A DNA stretch of 64,000 nucleotides from Bacteroidales bacterium (GCA_015060395.1 SUYP01000002.1:1-64000), one strand, 5' to 3'. Positions 9,239 to 19,212 are shown, numbered from the stretch's first letter. Translations and numbers: made by a program. The notes: generated by a model not told the origin, from the letters alone.

Positions 9239-10870
9239 ATGATGAAAAAGACAGCACTGACAATACTGATGGCACTCGCGGCAGCGGCAGCATACGCCCA
9301 GACGGCATACGACGCTCTCCTGTTCAGCGAGAACAACTACGAAGGCACAGCAAGGACTGTGGCTATGGGCAATGCATTCACCGCACTGGGCGGAGATCTG
9401 GGTTCTGTGGCCATCAACCCTGCAGGAAGTGCAGTTGCCGGATATTCACAGATAAGTCTCAGCCCGACTCTGACCTTCTCTGCAAGCACAACAAAGGGAG
9501 TATCTCCTTACAGCGACGGCACGCTGCCATACTTCGAGAAGCAGCTCAGAAGCAGCATCACGCGCTTTTCGATGCCTAACATCGGAGCCACACTCAACTT
9601 CGATACGCACAGGACTTCCGGTCTCAAGAATGTAACCATCGGATTCATCGTGAACAAGTCAGCAGGATGGGACGAAGACGTATATGCAAGCGGCACAAAC
9701 TCATCCACCTCATTTATGGGAGCGATGGCTTACGAGGCCACCATCGACGGTCTTCTCGGAGCCGATCTCGGAGCTGAAGATGCATACGACTTTATGCCTT
9801 GGAAGCCTGTAGTGGGCTACCAGAGCGGTATGATCTCCACATTCGGAGGCTATGACGACCAGTATGTGGGTGCCAGCGAAGTGATCTATGACGACGGAGA
9901 AGTAGCGGTCGGAGGCCCGCTTTTGCAGTCATACGGAAGGACCGTACAGGGAGGGAAAAGCGACTATCTTTTCAACATCGGAGCGAATATTTCCGACTTC
10001 GTATATATAGGAGCCAACCTGGGAATAAGTTCTATCGAATACGGCTACGACGAATTCTTCAAGGAGAACGCTGTCGATCCTTCAGACTTCGAGATCGTTA
10101 TGACGGACGGTGACAAGTTCTATTTCAAGGATATGAACTACAGATATTCATACAGCGCTCTAGGAACAGGTTATTACGGAAAATTCGGCATCATCATCAC
10201 CCCTGGCGGAGGCCTGCGCCTTGGAGCTGCCATCCAGACACCTGTAGTAAACAGGATATCAGAGGAATGGCAGATGTCCGGAGAGACTTTCTATACGGAT
10301 TCCGACTTCAACGCATACGCCAAGAGCCCTGTAGGCAGCGGTTCATACACAATGGTATCGCCTTTCAGAGCTAACTTCGGTCTTGCATACGCATTGGGCA
10401 ATCTCGGCGTGATCAGTGCAGACTACGAGATGTGCGACTACGGCCAGATGAAGTACAAGACCACCAATATGGACAGGGATTATTTCGAGGCTGTCAACAG
10501 CGAGATCAAAGAAAGATTCGGTCTTTCTCACATAATAAGGGCTGGAGCAGAAGTGAAGCCAGTTAGCGGACTTGCAATAAGAGCGGGCTACTCGGCAGCG
10601 ACTTCAGCAGAACTTTATGACACCTGGGGAGAAAAACTTCCGGTATCGCTGACACAGAACGTATCATTCGGTCTGGGATACAGCTCAAAAAAGTCATTCT
10701 TTGCAGACCTTGCTGTCAGAAAGACCATACTCGCAGATGAGTACTTTATGCCATATTCTGACTATATGTTTGATGAGGAAGGCTACGTGCTCGAAAACGC
10801 ATACGCACCTGAGATCCTGAATCACAGAAGTCTTTGGAAGGTGTTACTGACCTTCGGATGGAGATTCTAA
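9239..10870 (+). CDS. FadL/OmpP1-like outer-membrane transport protein
   Basis: A 543-residue protein with a signal peptide (cut after AAAAAYAQ). It has the FadL/TodX-family N-terminus, with ARTVAMGNAFTALGGDLGSVAINPAGSA, which forms the plug region. The rest is a strand-rich barrel ending in a typical aromatic C-terminus (LLTFGWRF). Bacteroidota homologues are often labelled hemin receptor, but the family transports hydrophobic compounds and the ligand cannot be read from sequence. It follows the aromatic-rich lipoprotein by 20 bases. Its TAA stop overlaps the convergent TAG stop of the WbqC-like gene by three bases, so no intergenic terminator exists between them. Confidence 0.8.
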   Translation: MMKKTALTILMALAAAAAYAQTAYDALLFSENNYEGTARTVAMGNAFTALGGDLGSVAINPAGSAVAGYSQISLSPTLTFSASTTKGVSPYSDGTLPYFEKQLRSSITRFSMPNIGATLNFDTHRTSGLKNVTIGFIVNKSAGWDEDVYASGTNSSTSFMGAMAYEATIDGLLGADLGAEDAYDFMPWKPVVGYQSGMISTFGGYDDQYVGASEVIYDDGEVAVGGPLLQSYGRTVQGGKSDYLFNIGANISDFVYIGANLGISSIEYGYDEFFKENAVDPSDFEIVMTDGDKFYFKDMNYRYSYSALGTGYYGKFGIIITPGGGLRLGAAIQTPVVNRISEEWQMSGETFYTDSDFNAYAKSPVGSGSYTMVSPFRANFGLAYALGNLGVISADYEMCDYGQMKYKTTNMDRDYFEAVNSEIKERFGLSHIIRAGAEVKPVSGLAIRAGYSAATSAELYDTWGEKLPVSLTQNVSFGLGYSSKKSFFADLAVRKTILADEYFMPYSDYMFDEEGYVLENAYAPEILNHRSLWKVLLTFGWRF

Positions 10871-11577
10871 CGAAGATTCTTGAGATAGAGGATACTGTCC
10901 GGTCCCTCATTGAAAAGGAGATCCATTACGGACAGATCAGATTTGAAGCCGTATTTCCTGGCAAAGACCTGGAAATACGGCTTTTCCAGATCCAGGTCGG
11001 AAAGGATGGAGTTCGGACGCTTGGGATGGATAACCTCACGAAGATCCTCACAAGACAGCACGCTGCCGTCCTCAGCCTTAACAAGCCCGTTAGGGGAATA
11101 TTCATCGGTCAGGCGCAGGTCGATCCTGAGTCCCGTCTTGTCGATAAAGAAACGCAGCAAGGCCATATTCAGATCGATCAGTTTCTCCGGCCTGCTGTCC
11201 AGAAGTTCGAAAAGCTCGTCCTGATAATACTCGAAATATGCGGAAGTCCTGTAGGCCGAAACGACCGCACGCTTATGCTGGAGCAGCCACGGAGTGGAAT
11301 AATCAACCTTTATTTCGGAGATAGGTATCTTATGCGTGCCGTTTTCGTGTACTACCGGGAATGAAAGAGCCTGAACTCCGTCCGCAGCATAGAAACGGCA
11401 GCGGTTCCTGTATGACTGCTTCTGATAATTCTCACAGGCCTCGATATATACGACTGACGGGGACAGTCCGATCGAACCGTCTCCGTCACGTCTGCTTATC
11501 AGACCTTCCATTTCCTGCGCCATCGCGGCAAAATAGGAAACGGGAGGGAAATATGCTGTTGAAAATAACTTCGGCAC
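10867..11577 (-). CDS. WbqC-like family protein
   Basis: The conserved body starts KLFSTAYFPPVSYFAAM and includes YENYQKQSYRNRC-like (here IEACENYQKQSYRNRC), ADGVQALSFPV and EIKVDYSTPWLLQHKRAVVSAY. These match the WbqC-like family, which is linked to surface polysaccharide or glycan biosynthesis in other bacteria. The frame extends upstream to 11745, but that part overlaps lpxA in another frame and shows no family similarity. The likely start is therefore the GTG at 11577, just after the lpxA stop, giving 236 residues; a TTG at 11586 is the alternative. The position behind lpxA fits an envelope role. Its exact reaction is unknown. Confidence 0.75.
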   Translation of the reverse strand: MPKLFSTAYFPPVSYFAAMAQEMEGLISRRDGDGSIGLSPSVVYIEACENYQKQSYRNRCRFYAADGVQALSFPVVHENGTHKIPISEIKVDYSTPWLLQHKRAVVSAYRTSAYFEYYQDELFELLDSRPEKLIDLNMALLRFFIDKTGLRIDLRLTDEYSPNGLVKAEDGSVLSCEDLREVIHPKRPNSILSDLDLEKPYFQVFARKYGFKSDLSVMDLLFNEGPDSILYLKNLR

Positions 11578-11578
11578 T

Positions 11579-12391
11579 TTAGTCAATGCTTCCCTTTGTG
11601 AGGGTGTCGGCACCTCTGATGATACCTCTCTTCGATCCTCTGATGAACTGGATGATGGTATCCCTTTCTTCTGACTCAGGGAAACCTGACTCGATCTTCG
11701 CAAGTGCATCAGAGAAATTGTTTCCGCTGCTGTAGATGATGTCATACATATCCTTGATGTTGCGGATCTGGTCTGACGAGAAGCCTCTTCTGCGCAGTCC
11801 GACGATGTTTACGCCTGCGTAAGAAAGAGGGTCACGTCCGCAAAGGATATAAGGCGGAACGTCCTTGTTGATCTTGCAGCCGCCACCGATGAAGGCGTGC
11901 TTTCCTATCCTTGAGAACTGGTGAGCCACCGAACTTCCTCCGATGGTAGCCCAGTCGTCAACGTCTGTTTCGCCGGCGATTCCCACATAACTTACAAGAA
12001 TACAGTTGTTTCCGACAGTACAGTCGTGAGCGACGTGGGTATATGACATCAGAAGGACATTGTTTCCGATCTTGGTCACTCCCCTGCCGCTGGCCTTTGT
12101 TCCGCGGTTGATGGTCGCGCATTCACGGATATTCACGTTGTCACCGATTTCCACGTAAGTGACCTCACCGTCAAACTTGAGGTCCTGAGGAATCGCTCCG
12201 ATCACTGCTCCCGGGAATACCGTGCAGTTCTTTCCCATCTTCACATAGTTGAATATGGTCGCGTGAGGAAGAATCCTGGTTCCGTCTCCGATCTCGACGT
12301 GTTCTTCAATATATGCGTAAGGTCCTACCTCTACGTTCTCTCCGAGCTTTGCTTTCGGATGTACTGTTGCGAGTGGATGTATATTTGCCAT
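11579..12391 (-). CDS. lpxA: Acyl-ACP--UDP-N-acetylglucosamine O-acyltransferase
   Basis: This enzyme catalyses the first step of lipid A synthesis, transfer of a hydroxyacyl chain from ACP to UDP-GlcNAc, in the cytoplasm. The protein (270 residues) is a left-handed beta-helix of hexapeptide repeats. The probable catalytic His122 is in HVAHDCTVG, and the substrate-binding loop GGGCKINKDVPPY-(I)LCGRDPL is followed by the helical C-terminal domain (VGLRRRGFSSDQI). Length and layout are normal for LpxA. It is last of lpxD-lpxC-lpxA, separated from lpxC by 55 bases containing a palindromic repeat, and is followed immediately by the WbqC-like gene. Confidence 0.95.
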   Translation of the reverse strand: MANIHPLATVHPKAKLGENVEVGPYAYIEEHVEIGDGTRILPHATIFNYVKMGKNCTVFPGAVIGAIPQDLKFDGEVTYVEIGDNVNIRECATINRGTKASGRGVTKIGNNVLLMSYTHVAHDCTVGNNCILVSYVGIAGETDVDDWATIGGSSVAHQFSRIGKHAFIGGGCKINKDVPPYILCGRDPLSYAGVNIVGLRRRGFSSDQIRNIKDMYDIIYSSGNNFSDALAKIESGFPESEERDTIIQFIRGSKRGIIRGADTLTKGSID

Positions 12392-12416
12392 AATATTGTT
12401 TGTTTATATTGTTCAG

Positions 12417-12441
12417 TTCCCTCGACTATGCTCGGGATGAC
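12417..12441 (-). repeat. Palindromic intergenic repeat between lpxC and lpxA
   Basis: On the minus strand it reads GTCATCCCGAGCATAGTCGAGGGAA. This matches the pattern GTCATTCCGAGCTTGTCGAGGAATCT seen at 40464. It lies just after the lpxC stop. Confidence 0.65.
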
Positions 12442-12446
12442 AGGAA

Positions 12447-13361
12447 TTATGCCCGGGACAACATTGCGCGCACCTGTTTTGCGGCAGTCGTATTGATTCC
12501 GTGTCCAGCCTTCTCCGCTGTGACCTTAGCCTTGAGGAAGCCTCCGCAAAGCCTGAGGTCGCCGATAAGGTCAAGGAGCTTATGCCTTGCACACTCATTA
12601 GGGAAGCGAAGCACCAGATTGCTCAGATAGCCGTCCTCACGGACCTTCAGGGCCGGAACATCAAAGAGCTGGCTCATACGCTGTACCTGCTCGTCAGTAA
12701 CCGGATGCTCGACAATCACTATCGCATTGTCAACATCTCCTCCCTTGACAAGGTTATTATTGAAAAGGAACTCGATTTCGTGGAAGAATACAAATGTCCT
12801 GCATATTCCGATCTCCTCCGGATATACGACAGAAGGATTCCACTGTGCGTGCTGCACTCCCAGAACCCTTGAATTGAAGTCGATCTTTATATCGTAAGAG
12901 AACTCTTCTGCCGGTTCGATCCGGACAACAGAGCCTTTCTCTTCGTTCCTGATCTCGACCGTCTCCTTGATCTCGATATATCTGCGCGGAGCATCCTGCT
13001 GCTCGAATCCATCCTTCCAGATCGCATCGATATATGGCTTCGCGCTGCCGTCAAGAATAGGCACTTCCACATTATCGATATCTATATAAGCATTATCCAC
13101 TCCCATTCCGGTAAGAGCGGAAAGTATATGTTCTATGGTAGAGACCGAAGCCTCACCGGATGATATTGTCGTGCTTCTTGCCGTATTGGAGACATTCTCC
13201 GCAAGCGCAGCTACCGTCGCATCCTCTCCAAGGTCCGTCCTTCTGAACAGTATTCCTGTATCGGCCGGAGCCGGCTTTATCGTCATTCTGGCTATTCTTC
13301 CTGTATGAAGTCCTTTACCTTCAAATGAATAGCTTTTCTTAACTGTCTGTTGCAATTGCAT
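12447..13361 (-). CDS. lpxC: UDP-3-O-acyl-N-acetylglucosamine deacetylase, not fused to FabZ
   Basis: A zinc-dependent deacetylase that performs the committed step of lipid A synthesis. Zinc ligands are His78 (TIEHIL), His260 (RHKLLD) and Asp264, and the catalytic His287 lies in KAGHGIN. All are intact. The protein stops at residue 304, right after the LpxC fold (AKQVRAMLSRA). In Bacteroides and many other Bacteroidota, LpxC continues into a FabZ dehydratase (about 460 residues in total). No fabZ-like sequence lies in the 55 bases before lpxA in any frame, so fabZ must be elsewhere or replaced. A TATCTTTG promoter element lies 67 bases upstream of the start. Confidence 0.95.
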   Translation of the reverse strand: MQLQQTVKKSYSFEGKGLHTGRIARMTIKPAPADTGILFRRTDLGEDATVAALAENVSNTARSTTISSGEASVSTIEHILSALTGMGVDNAYIDIDNVEVPILDGSAKPYIDAIWKDGFEQQDAPRRYIEIKETVEIRNEEKGSVVRIEPAEEFSYDIKIDFNSRVLGVQHAQWNPSVVYPEEIGICRTFVFFHEIEFLFNNNLVKGGDVDNAIVIVEHPVTDEQVQRMSQLFDVPALKVREDGYLSNLVLRFPNECARHKLLDLIGDLRLCGGFLKAKVTAEKAGHGINTTAAKQVRAMLSRA

Positions 13362-13428
13362 TATCTTAAGTTTCCTTTATTCACACAACGGGCGATCCCT
13401 CTCGGGCAGTCCGGTTCATTTCAGCTTG

Positions 13429-13436
13429 CAAAGATA
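13429..13436 (-). promoter_or_regulatory. -7 element upstream of lpxC
   Basis: The minus strand reads TATCTTTG, matching the Bacteroidota TAnnTTTG element. No clear -33 TTG is seen. It implies lpxC and lpxA can be transcribed separately from lpxD. Confidence 0.55.
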
Positions 13437-13456
13437 GTCATTATTTTTGTATATTC

Positions 13457-14443
13457 CTATTTACCAGCCTTTTTAAAAACAGCATAGCTTCTGAGATAGT
13501 CCTTGTAAGGTATGGCAGGAGTTCCCATATATGCCTGTCCCGGGGTCTTGATGCTTCCGAGTACTCCGGTCTGGGCTCCCAATGACGTATTGTCAGCGAT
13601 AGTTATATGTCCTGCGATGCCGGACTGTCCGCCGAATATGCAGTGCTCACCTATCTTGGCCGATCCCGCCACTCCGGTCATAGCAGCCATAACGGTATTG
13701 GCACCGACCTCGACATTATGCGCAATCTGACAGAGATTGTCGATCTTGGCGCCTTTATGCACAATGGTAGAGCCCATCTGAGACTTGTCTATACAGGTGT
13801 TGGCGCCTATCTCCACATCATCCTCGATGATGACATTTCCGGTATGCTCGATCTTCTTCCAGGTCCCGTCTTCAAGCGGAGCGAAGCCGAAGCCATCGGC
13901 ACCGATGACAGCATTCGCGTGTATTATGACATTATTGCCTATCTGCATTCCGGGATATATGCGGACACCCGGATAAATGACACAATGCGAGCCGATCTTG
14001 ACATCATCACCCACATATACATTCTCGCATATCCTGGTGAAATCGCCTACCTGAGCCCTCCTGCCGATATATGCGAAATCACCGACATATACCTTGCGGC
14101 CGATCTTCGAACTCCAGCGGATCCTGCTCCTCAGGCCACGGTATCTGCGATACGAGCGTTTCTTCGCCGTCACATAGTCAAGAAGAGAAGCTACTGCCGA
14201 ATAGGCATCCTCGACACGTATCATTGTAGCCGTGACAGATTCCTTCGGCTCGAATGTCTTGTTCACTATGATTATGTCCGCCTTGCAGTTATAGACATAC
14301 TGTTCGTATTTAGGATTGGCGAAGAAGCATATTGTCCCCGGTTTTCCACTCTCGATGCGGGCAAATCCTGTGACGACGGCTTCAGGGTTGCCGTCAACAG
14401 TTCCTCCCAATATTTCTGCTATCTCTTTTGCTTTGAATTCCAT
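13457..14443 (-). CDS. lpxD: UDP-3-O-acylglucosamine N-acyltransferase
   Basis: The third enzyme of lipid A synthesis adds the N-linked hydroxyacyl chain. The 328-residue protein has the LpxD N-terminal uridine-binding domain ([40 protein letters not shown]). A long hexapeptide beta-helix follows, with [35 protein letters not shown] and the catalytic His in [10 protein letters not shown]. The length is normal for the family. It is divergent from rimP, and the 117 bases between the two starts hold the rimP promoter and leader. No convincing minus-strand promoter was found for lpxD itself. Confidence 0.95.
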   Translation of the reverse strand: MEFKAKEIAEILGGTVDGNPEAVVTGFARIESGKPGTICFFANPKYEQYVYNCKADIIIVNKTFEPKESVTATMIRVEDAYSAVASLLDYVTAKKRSYRRYRGLRSRIRWSSKIGRKVYVGDFAYIGRRAQVGDFTRICENVYVGDDVKIGSHCVIYPGVRIYPGMQIGNNVIIHANAVIGADGFGFAPLEDGTWKKIEHTGNVIIEDDVEIGANTCIDKSQMGSTIVHKGAKIDNLCQIAHNVEVGANTVMAAMTGVAGSAKIGEHCIFGGQSGIAGHITIADNTSLGAQTGVLGSIKTPGQAYMGTPAIPYKDYLRSYAVFKKAGK

Positions 14444-14467
14444 TATATTGCAGGTTCAGTTCGATTC

Positions 14468-14500
14468 TTTTGCTAATTCTGAATTTATTACGTACATTTG
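14468..14500 (+). promoter_or_regulatory. Promoter of the rimP-nusA-infB operon
   Basis: TTTTG at 14468-14472 is followed after 20 bases by TACATTTG at 14493-14500, a near-consensus Bacteroidota -33/-7 pair. It places the transcription start near 14507, so an upstream in-frame start at 14498 cannot be the rimP start. Confidence 0.75.
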
Positions 14501-14518
14501 CACCGTGAGAATGATTCA

Positions 14519-14536
14519 GGGGGCTGGAAAGCCCCC
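14519..14536 (+). promoter_or_regulatory. Leader hairpin (terminator-like) ahead of rimP
   Basis: A perfect 7-bp stem (GGGGGCT and AGCCCCC) with a GGAA loop is followed by TTATTTTA, about 12 bases after the predicted transcription start and 24 bases before the rimP ATG. The shape is that of an intrinsic terminator inside the 5' leader, as expected for attenuation or autoregulation of a nusA operon. The regulatory role is inferred. Alternatively it may only protect the mRNA 5' end. Confidence 0.6.
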
Positions 14537-14560
14537 TTATTTTATGCATTATCAGGAGCA

Positions 14561-15031
14561 ATGATTAAAACATCTGACATAATAGATGCAATCGGCGGCG
14601 AGATTGTTGCACGCGGATGCTTCATTGTTGACGTTTCGGTCAGCAAAGATAACGATATTGTTTTGACTATCGAATCAGAAAACGGAAAAATTGAACTTGA
14701 CGACTGCGTTTCGTTGAGCAGATATTTCGAGACAAGGTTCGACAGAGAGGCCGAGGACTATTCGCTTACCGTAAGTTCGGCGGGACTCGACCAGCCTTTC
14801 AAAGTGTTCAAGCAGTATCAGAAGGCTCTCGGCACAAAGGTCGAGGCATCCCTCAAGGGAGGCAGGAAGATGGTCGCAGTGCTTGAAGCTGCCGACCAGG
14901 AGAGCATCACCTTGAAATATTCGGCTAAAGAAGCTGTTGAAGGAAAGAAGAAGAAAGAGATTGTGGAGCACATCGACCGGTTCACTATGGACCAGGTGAA
15001 CAGCGTGAAGCCGTTCATCGAATTCTCCTGA
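14561..15031 (+). CDS. rimP: Ribosome maturation factor RimP
   Basis: RimP acts in 30S subunit assembly. The 156-residue protein begins MIKTSDIIDAIGGEIVARGC and has the RimP core (VDVSVSKDNDIVLTIES, LDDCVSLSRYFETRFDREAEDYSLTVSSAGLDQPF), in which SSAGLDQP corresponds to the family's S-PG-DRPL motif. A C-terminal SH3-like domain follows. The frame is open further upstream, but the promoter at 14493-14500 and the family alignment both put the start at 14561. AGGAG at 14554-14558 is an unusually good Shine-Dalgarno for this genome. It is the first gene of the conserved rimP-nusA-infB operon. Confidence 0.92.
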   Translation: MIKTSDIIDAIGGEIVARGCFIVDVSVSKDNDIVLTIESENGKIELDDCVSLSRYFETRFDREAEDYSLTVSSAGLDQPFKVFKQYQKALGTKVEASLKGGRKMVAVLEAADQESITLKYSAKEAVEGKKKKEIVEHIDRFTMDQVNSVKPFIEFS

Positions 15032-15067
15032 TCAAGTAAGAATAATCATAAAAATATAACATAAAAA

Positions 15068-16321
15068 ATGGAAAAGATTGAACTTAAAGATGCTTTTGCT
15101 GAGTTCAAGAACCAGAAAAACATCGACAGACCTACAATGATGGGTGTACTCGAGGATGTGTTCAGGACTCAGATCACAAAGACTTACGGATCTGCAGACA
15201 ACTTCGACATCATCATCAACATCGACAAGGGAGACTGCGAGATCTACTGGAACAGAGAAGTTGTCGAAGAGGTGGAGGATCCTAACACTCAGATCGCCAT
15301 CGACGACGATTCTCTTGACGACGACTACGAGATCGGCGAGACTTTCGCAAAGAAGATCGAGCTCAAGGATTTCGGCCGTCGAGGCATCCTGAACATCCGT
15401 CAGAACCTCCAGGGACGCATTATGGACATCGAGAAGGCGAATCTCTATAACAAATATGTAGGCAAGATCGGCGAGATCTTCACAGGAGAGGTTTACCAGA
15501 CCTGGGCTAAGGAAGTGCTTATCCTCGACGAGGACGGCAACGAGCTTCGTCTTCCAAAGTCAGAGCAGATTCCTGGCGAGCATTTCAAGAAGAACGACAC
15601 CGTACGTGCGATCATCAAGAGCGTGGAGATGAAGAACAACACCACTCCATATATCGTTCTTTCACGTACCACACCTGATTTCCTTGAGAAGCTTTTCGAG
15701 CAGGAGGTTCCTGAGATCTATGACGGTCTCATCACCATCAAGAAGGTAGTGCGCATCCCTGGCGAGCGTGCCAAGGTCGCTGTCGAGTCATACGACGAGA
15801 GAATCGACCCTATCGGAGCTTGTATCGGTGTCAAGGGTGCACGTATCATCGGCATCGTACGTGAGCTCCGCAATGAGAACATCGACGTTCTCCAGTGGAC
15901 AAACAATACACAGCTCCTCATCCAGAGAGCACTCAACCCTGCAAAGATCTCATCCATCGTACTCGGAGGAGAGGAGGACAAGATCAAGGTATATATGCTT
16001 CCTGACGAGGTCAAGAAGGGTATCGGTAAGGGCGGTTGCAACATCCGTCTTGCCGGTATGCTCGTAGGAAAGGAGATCGAAGTATGGAGAGAGCTTCCTA
16101 AGGATGACATCGACGCCGAGGAAGAGGATGTGCTTCTCAGCGAATTCGACGACGTCATCGACGTCTGGATCATCGAGCGTCTCCAGAGCATCGGCTGCGA
16201 CACAGCAAAGAGTGTTCTTGCACTTTCTGCATCAGACATCGCCAAGAGGGCTGACCTCGAGGACGAGACCGTAGAGGAGATTCTGGACATCCTCCGTGCG
16301 GAATTTGAAGACGAAGAATAA
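15068..16321 (+). CDS. nusA: Transcription termination/antitermination factor NusA
   Basis: A 417-residue RNA-polymerase-associated factor. The N-terminal domain ([25 protein letters not shown]) carries an acidic insertion ([24 protein letters not shown]), which is typical in Bacteroidota. It is followed by an S1 domain (about 130-205) and two KH domains ([16 protein letters not shown]..., [21 protein letters not shown]). A short acidic C-terminal helical region ends in FEDEE. It lies 36 bases after rimP and 23 bases before infB, and so is cotranscribed. The leader hairpin upstream of rimP is a plausible site for NusA-dependent feedback. Confidence 0.95.
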   Translation: MEKIELKDAFAEFKNQKNIDRPTMMGVLEDVFRTQITKTYGSADNFDIIINIDKGDCEIYWNREVVEEVEDPNTQIAIDDDSLDDDYEIGETFAKKIELKDFGRRGILNIRQNLQGRIMDIEKANLYNKYVGKIGEIFTGEVYQTWAKEVLILDEDGNELRLPKSEQIPGEHFKKNDTVRAIIKSVEMKNNTTPYIVLSRTTPDFLEKLFEQEVPEIYDGLITIKKVVRIPGERAKVAVESYDERIDPIGACIGVKGARIIGIVRELRNENIDVLQWTNNTQLLIQRALNPAKISSIVLGGEEDKIKVYMLPDEVKKGIGKGGCNIRLAGMLVGKEIEVWRELPKDDIDAEEEDVLLSEFDDVIDVWIIERLQSIGCDTAKSVLALSASDIAKRADLEDETVEEILDILRAEFEDEE

Positions 16322-16344
16322 GAATTTTAAAAGGGGTAAAGATA

Positions 16345-19212
16345 ATGGCAGAAATCAGATTAAGTAAACTTACAAAGCAATTCAGCATCGGACTTGCACG
16401 ACTCGTTGATTTCCTCAACGAGAAGGGAGCCAACGTAGAGATGAATCCGAACGCTAAGGTATCGGACGAGTATCTGCCGGCGATCGAGGCGAAGTTCGGT
16501 GAAGACCTTAAACTTAAGAAAGACTCGGAAAAGGTGACTATCAAGCTCAAGGAGATCATCGAGATGGGCTCCAAGAAAAAGCCTGGCCGTGAGGAAGAGG
16601 AAGCACCGGAAAAAGAGGTCGTCATAAAGAGCAATGTGCTCAACAACGAGCCTGCAAAGACTGTGCAGCCGGCAGAGCCTCAGCCGGAACCCGTAGCCGA
16701 GACAGTTCAGGAGCATCCTGCTCCTGAAGTAAAGGAGGAATCCAAGCCTGCAGCCCAGCAGGAGGGAGGACTTAAGATCGTTGACAAGATCGATCTCTCA
16801 CAGTTCGACAAGAAGAAGTCTCCGGTCAAGGAGGAGACCAAGGAACCGGAACCGGCAGCAGAGCCTCAGACCGCCCCGACCCCAGCGGTAGAGCCAGCAA
16901 AGCCGGCAGAGCCTGAAGTTCCTGCAGCCGAACCTGTTGTTGCAGAAGAGCCTAAGCTTGAGGAAAAGCCTCAGCCACGTGAAGTCAAGATCGAGGTGGA
17001 ACGCCTTGCAGGCCCTAAGGTAGTCGATAAGATCGACCTCTCCCAGTTCGACAAGAAGAAGAAAAAGAAGAAGAGAGAGAGAATCGGCAAGGAAGGAAGC
17101 CAGAAGGTCGATGTGACCAAGGTTGAGGCTGACAACAAGGTGAAGAAAGACAAGAACAAGGGAGGCCAGGGTCAGCAGCAGAACAATGGCCAGAAGCAGC
17201 AGCGTCCTAACGACCAGCAGCAGGGCAAGAACGGAAAGAAGAACCGTCGCGACAGGGGCGGTGACAAGTTCAAGCCTATGACTGAGGCGGAGCAGGAAGA
17301 GATGCAGAAGGAGATCCAGAAGCAGATCAAGGAGACATACGCCCGAATGAATGAGAACAAGAAGGGTAACTTCGGAGCTAAGCACAGAAAGGAGAAGAGA
17401 GAGGCAGCTTCACAGAGGATGCAGGAGGAGATGGAGATGCAGCAGCTCGAGCAGAAGGTGCTCAAGGTGACAGAGTTCGTGACTGTAAACGACCTTGCTA
17501 CGCTGATGAACAACACTCCTGTGACCAAGGTCATCGGAGCTTGTATGAGCCTCGGTATGATGGTATCCATCAACCAGCGTCTCGATGCGGAGACTCTCGT
17601 GCTCGTAGCTGAAGAATTCGGATATGAAGTGGAGTTCGTGACTGCCAACCTTACTGACGCCATCGCTCAGGGAGAGACAGAGGATACGGAGGAGGACCTC
17701 CTCCCACGTCCACCGGTGATCACTGTGATGGGTCACGTTGACCACGGTAAGACTTCCCTCCTCGACTACATCCGTAAGGCTAATGTGATTGCAGGTGAGG
17801 CCGGAGGTATCACCCAGCACATCGGTGCATATAACGTGAAACTTCCTGACGGACAGAGGATAACCTTCCTCGATACCCCTGGACACGAGGCCTTTACAGC
17901 GATGCGTGCCCGTGGTGCAAAGATGACAGACGTAGCCATAATCATTATTGCGGCCGACGACTGCATAATGCCTCAGACAGTCGAGGCGATCAACCACGCC
18001 CAGGCCGCCGGAGTACCTATGATCTTTGCTATCAACAAGATAGACAAGCCGGGCGCTAATCCGGACAAGATCCGTGAGCAGCTTTCGAATATGAACATCC
18101 TCGTAGAGGACTGGGGAGGAAAGTACCAGTGCCAGGAAATTTCTGCAAAGAAGGGTATCAACGTGGATCTTCTTCTTGAGAAGGTACTCCTCGAGGCCGA
18201 ACTTCTCGAGCTCAAGGCAAATCCTAACAGAAGGGCAAGCGGAGCCGTGATCGAGTCATCCCTCGACAAAGGCCGCGGATATCTCGCGACAATACTCGTC
18301 CAGAACGGAACAATGAGGGTGGGAGATGTTATGCTCTCAGGATGCTTCACAGGACGTGTCAAGGCTATGTTCAACGAGCGTGGACAGAAGGTAGAGGCTG
18401 CAGGCCCATCAACTCCTGTTTCCGTACTCGGACTTAACGGTGCCCCTACAGCCGGTGAGACATTCAACATTATGGCTGACGAGAAGGAGGCAAAGGATAT
18501 TGCCAACAAGCGTGAGCAGCTCATCCGAATCCAGGGAATCAAGACCCAGAAACATATGACTCTCGAGGAAATAGGACGCCGTATCGCCATCGGAAACTTC
18601 AAGGAGCTCAACGTCATCGTCAAGGGAGACGTGGACGGATCGATCGAGGCACTTTCAGACTCGATCATAAAGCTCTCTACCGAGGAGGTTCGCGTGAATG
18701 TGATCCACAAGGCAGTGGGTGCGATTTCAGAGTCGGATATCCTGCTTGCAGCAGCTTCGGACGCCATCATCATCGGCTTCCAGGTCCGTCCTATGCCATC
18801 AGCACGCAAGCTGGCCGAGAAGGAGGAGATCGAAATCCGTCTGTATTCTGTGATCTACGACTGTATCAACGAGCTCAAGAGCGGTATCGAAGGTATGCTT
18901 GAGCCTGAACAGAAGGAAGTTGTCACTGCAACTGCCGAGGTTCAGGAGACATTCAAGATTTCCAAGGTCGGTACCATCGCAGGATGTATCGTACGCGAGG
19001 GCAAGCTCATCAGATCTGCGAAGGTGCGCGTAATCAGGGACGGTATCGTAATCTATACCGGTGAACTCGGATCCCTCAAGAGATTCAAGGATGATGTCAA
19101 GGAAGTTGCAATGGGTCAGGACTGCGGTCTGAACATTCAGGGCTACAATGACATCAAGATCGGCGATGTAGTCGAGGCTTATACAATCGAAGAGATCAAG
19201 AGGACGCTCTAG
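16345..19212 (+). CDS. infB: Translation initiation factor IF-2
   Basis: A 955-residue GTPase that brings initiator tRNA to the 30S subunit. The G-domain motifs are intact: G1 GHVDHGKT near residue 463, then DTPGHE and NKID. Domains II to IV follow and end in [13 protein letters not shown]. The N-terminal extension (about 455 residues) is Pro/Glu/Lys-rich. It contains two near-identical copies of [16 protein letters not shown] (about 143-157 and 226-239), the second running into a seven-Lys block, and then a Gln/Asn-rich stretch. Such long variable extensions are normal for Bacteroidota IF-2. It is the last gene of the operon, followed by a large structured terminator. Confidence 0.97.
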   Translation: MAEIRLSKLTKQFSIGLARLVDFLNEKGANVEMNPNAKVSDEYLPAIEAKFGEDLKLKKDSEKVTIKLKEIIEMGSKKKPGREEEEAPEKEVVIKSNVLNNEPAKTVQPAEPQPEPVAETVQEHPAPEVKEESKPAAQQEGGLKIVDKIDLSQFDKKKSPVKEETKEPEPAAEPQTAPTPAVEPAKPAEPEVPAAEPVVAEEPKLEEKPQPREVKIEVERLAGPKVVDKIDLSQFDKKKKKKKRERIGKEGSQKVDVTKVEADNKVKKDKNKGGQGQQQNNGQKQQRPNDQQQGKNGKKNRRDRGGDKFKPMTEAEQEEMQKEIQKQIKETYARMNENKKGNFGAKHRKEKREAASQRMQEEMEMQQLEQKVLKVTEFVTVNDLATLMNNTPVTKVIGACMSLGMMVSINQRLDAETLVLVAEEFGYEVEFVTANLTDAIAQGETEDTEEDLLPRPPVITVMGHVDHGKTSLLDYIRKANVIAGEAGGITQHIGAYNVKLPDGQRITFLDTPGHEAFTAMRARGAKMTDVAIIIIAADDCIMPQTVEAINHAQAAGVPMIFAINKIDKPGANPDKIREQLSNMNILVEDWGGKYQCQEISAKKGINVDLLLEKVLLEAELLELKANPNRRASGAVIESSLDKGRGYLATILVQNGTMRVGDVMLSGCFTGRVKAMFNERGQKVEAAGPSTPVSVLGLNGAPTAGETFNIMADEKEAKDIANKREQLIRIQGIKTQKHMTLEEIGRRIAIGNFKELNVIVKGDVDGSIEALSDSIIKLSTEEVRVNVIHKAVGAISESDILLAAASDAIIIGFQVRPMPSARKLAEKEEIEIRLYSVIYDCINELKSGIEGMLEPEQKEVVTATAEVQETFKISKVGTIAGCIVREGKLIRSAKVRVIRDGIVIYTGELGSLKRFKDDVKEVAMGQDCGLNIQGYNDIKIGDVVEAYTIEEIKRTL

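Noticed and set aside
11578..11745. N-terminal extension of the WbqC-like frame
   Set aside because: It overlaps lpxA codons in another frame and is Ser/Arg-rich noise. The family homology starts at KLFSTAY, next to the GTG at 11577.
12392..12446. Frameshifted FabZ domain after lpxC
   Set aside because: Only 55 bases are available and they contain a palindromic repeat. No FabZ motif is seen in any frame.
17410..17997. 195-codon open frame on the minus strand within infB
   Set aside because: It lies opposite the IF-2 G domain, which is highly conserved. The translated sequence is His/Ser/Leu-rich shadow.
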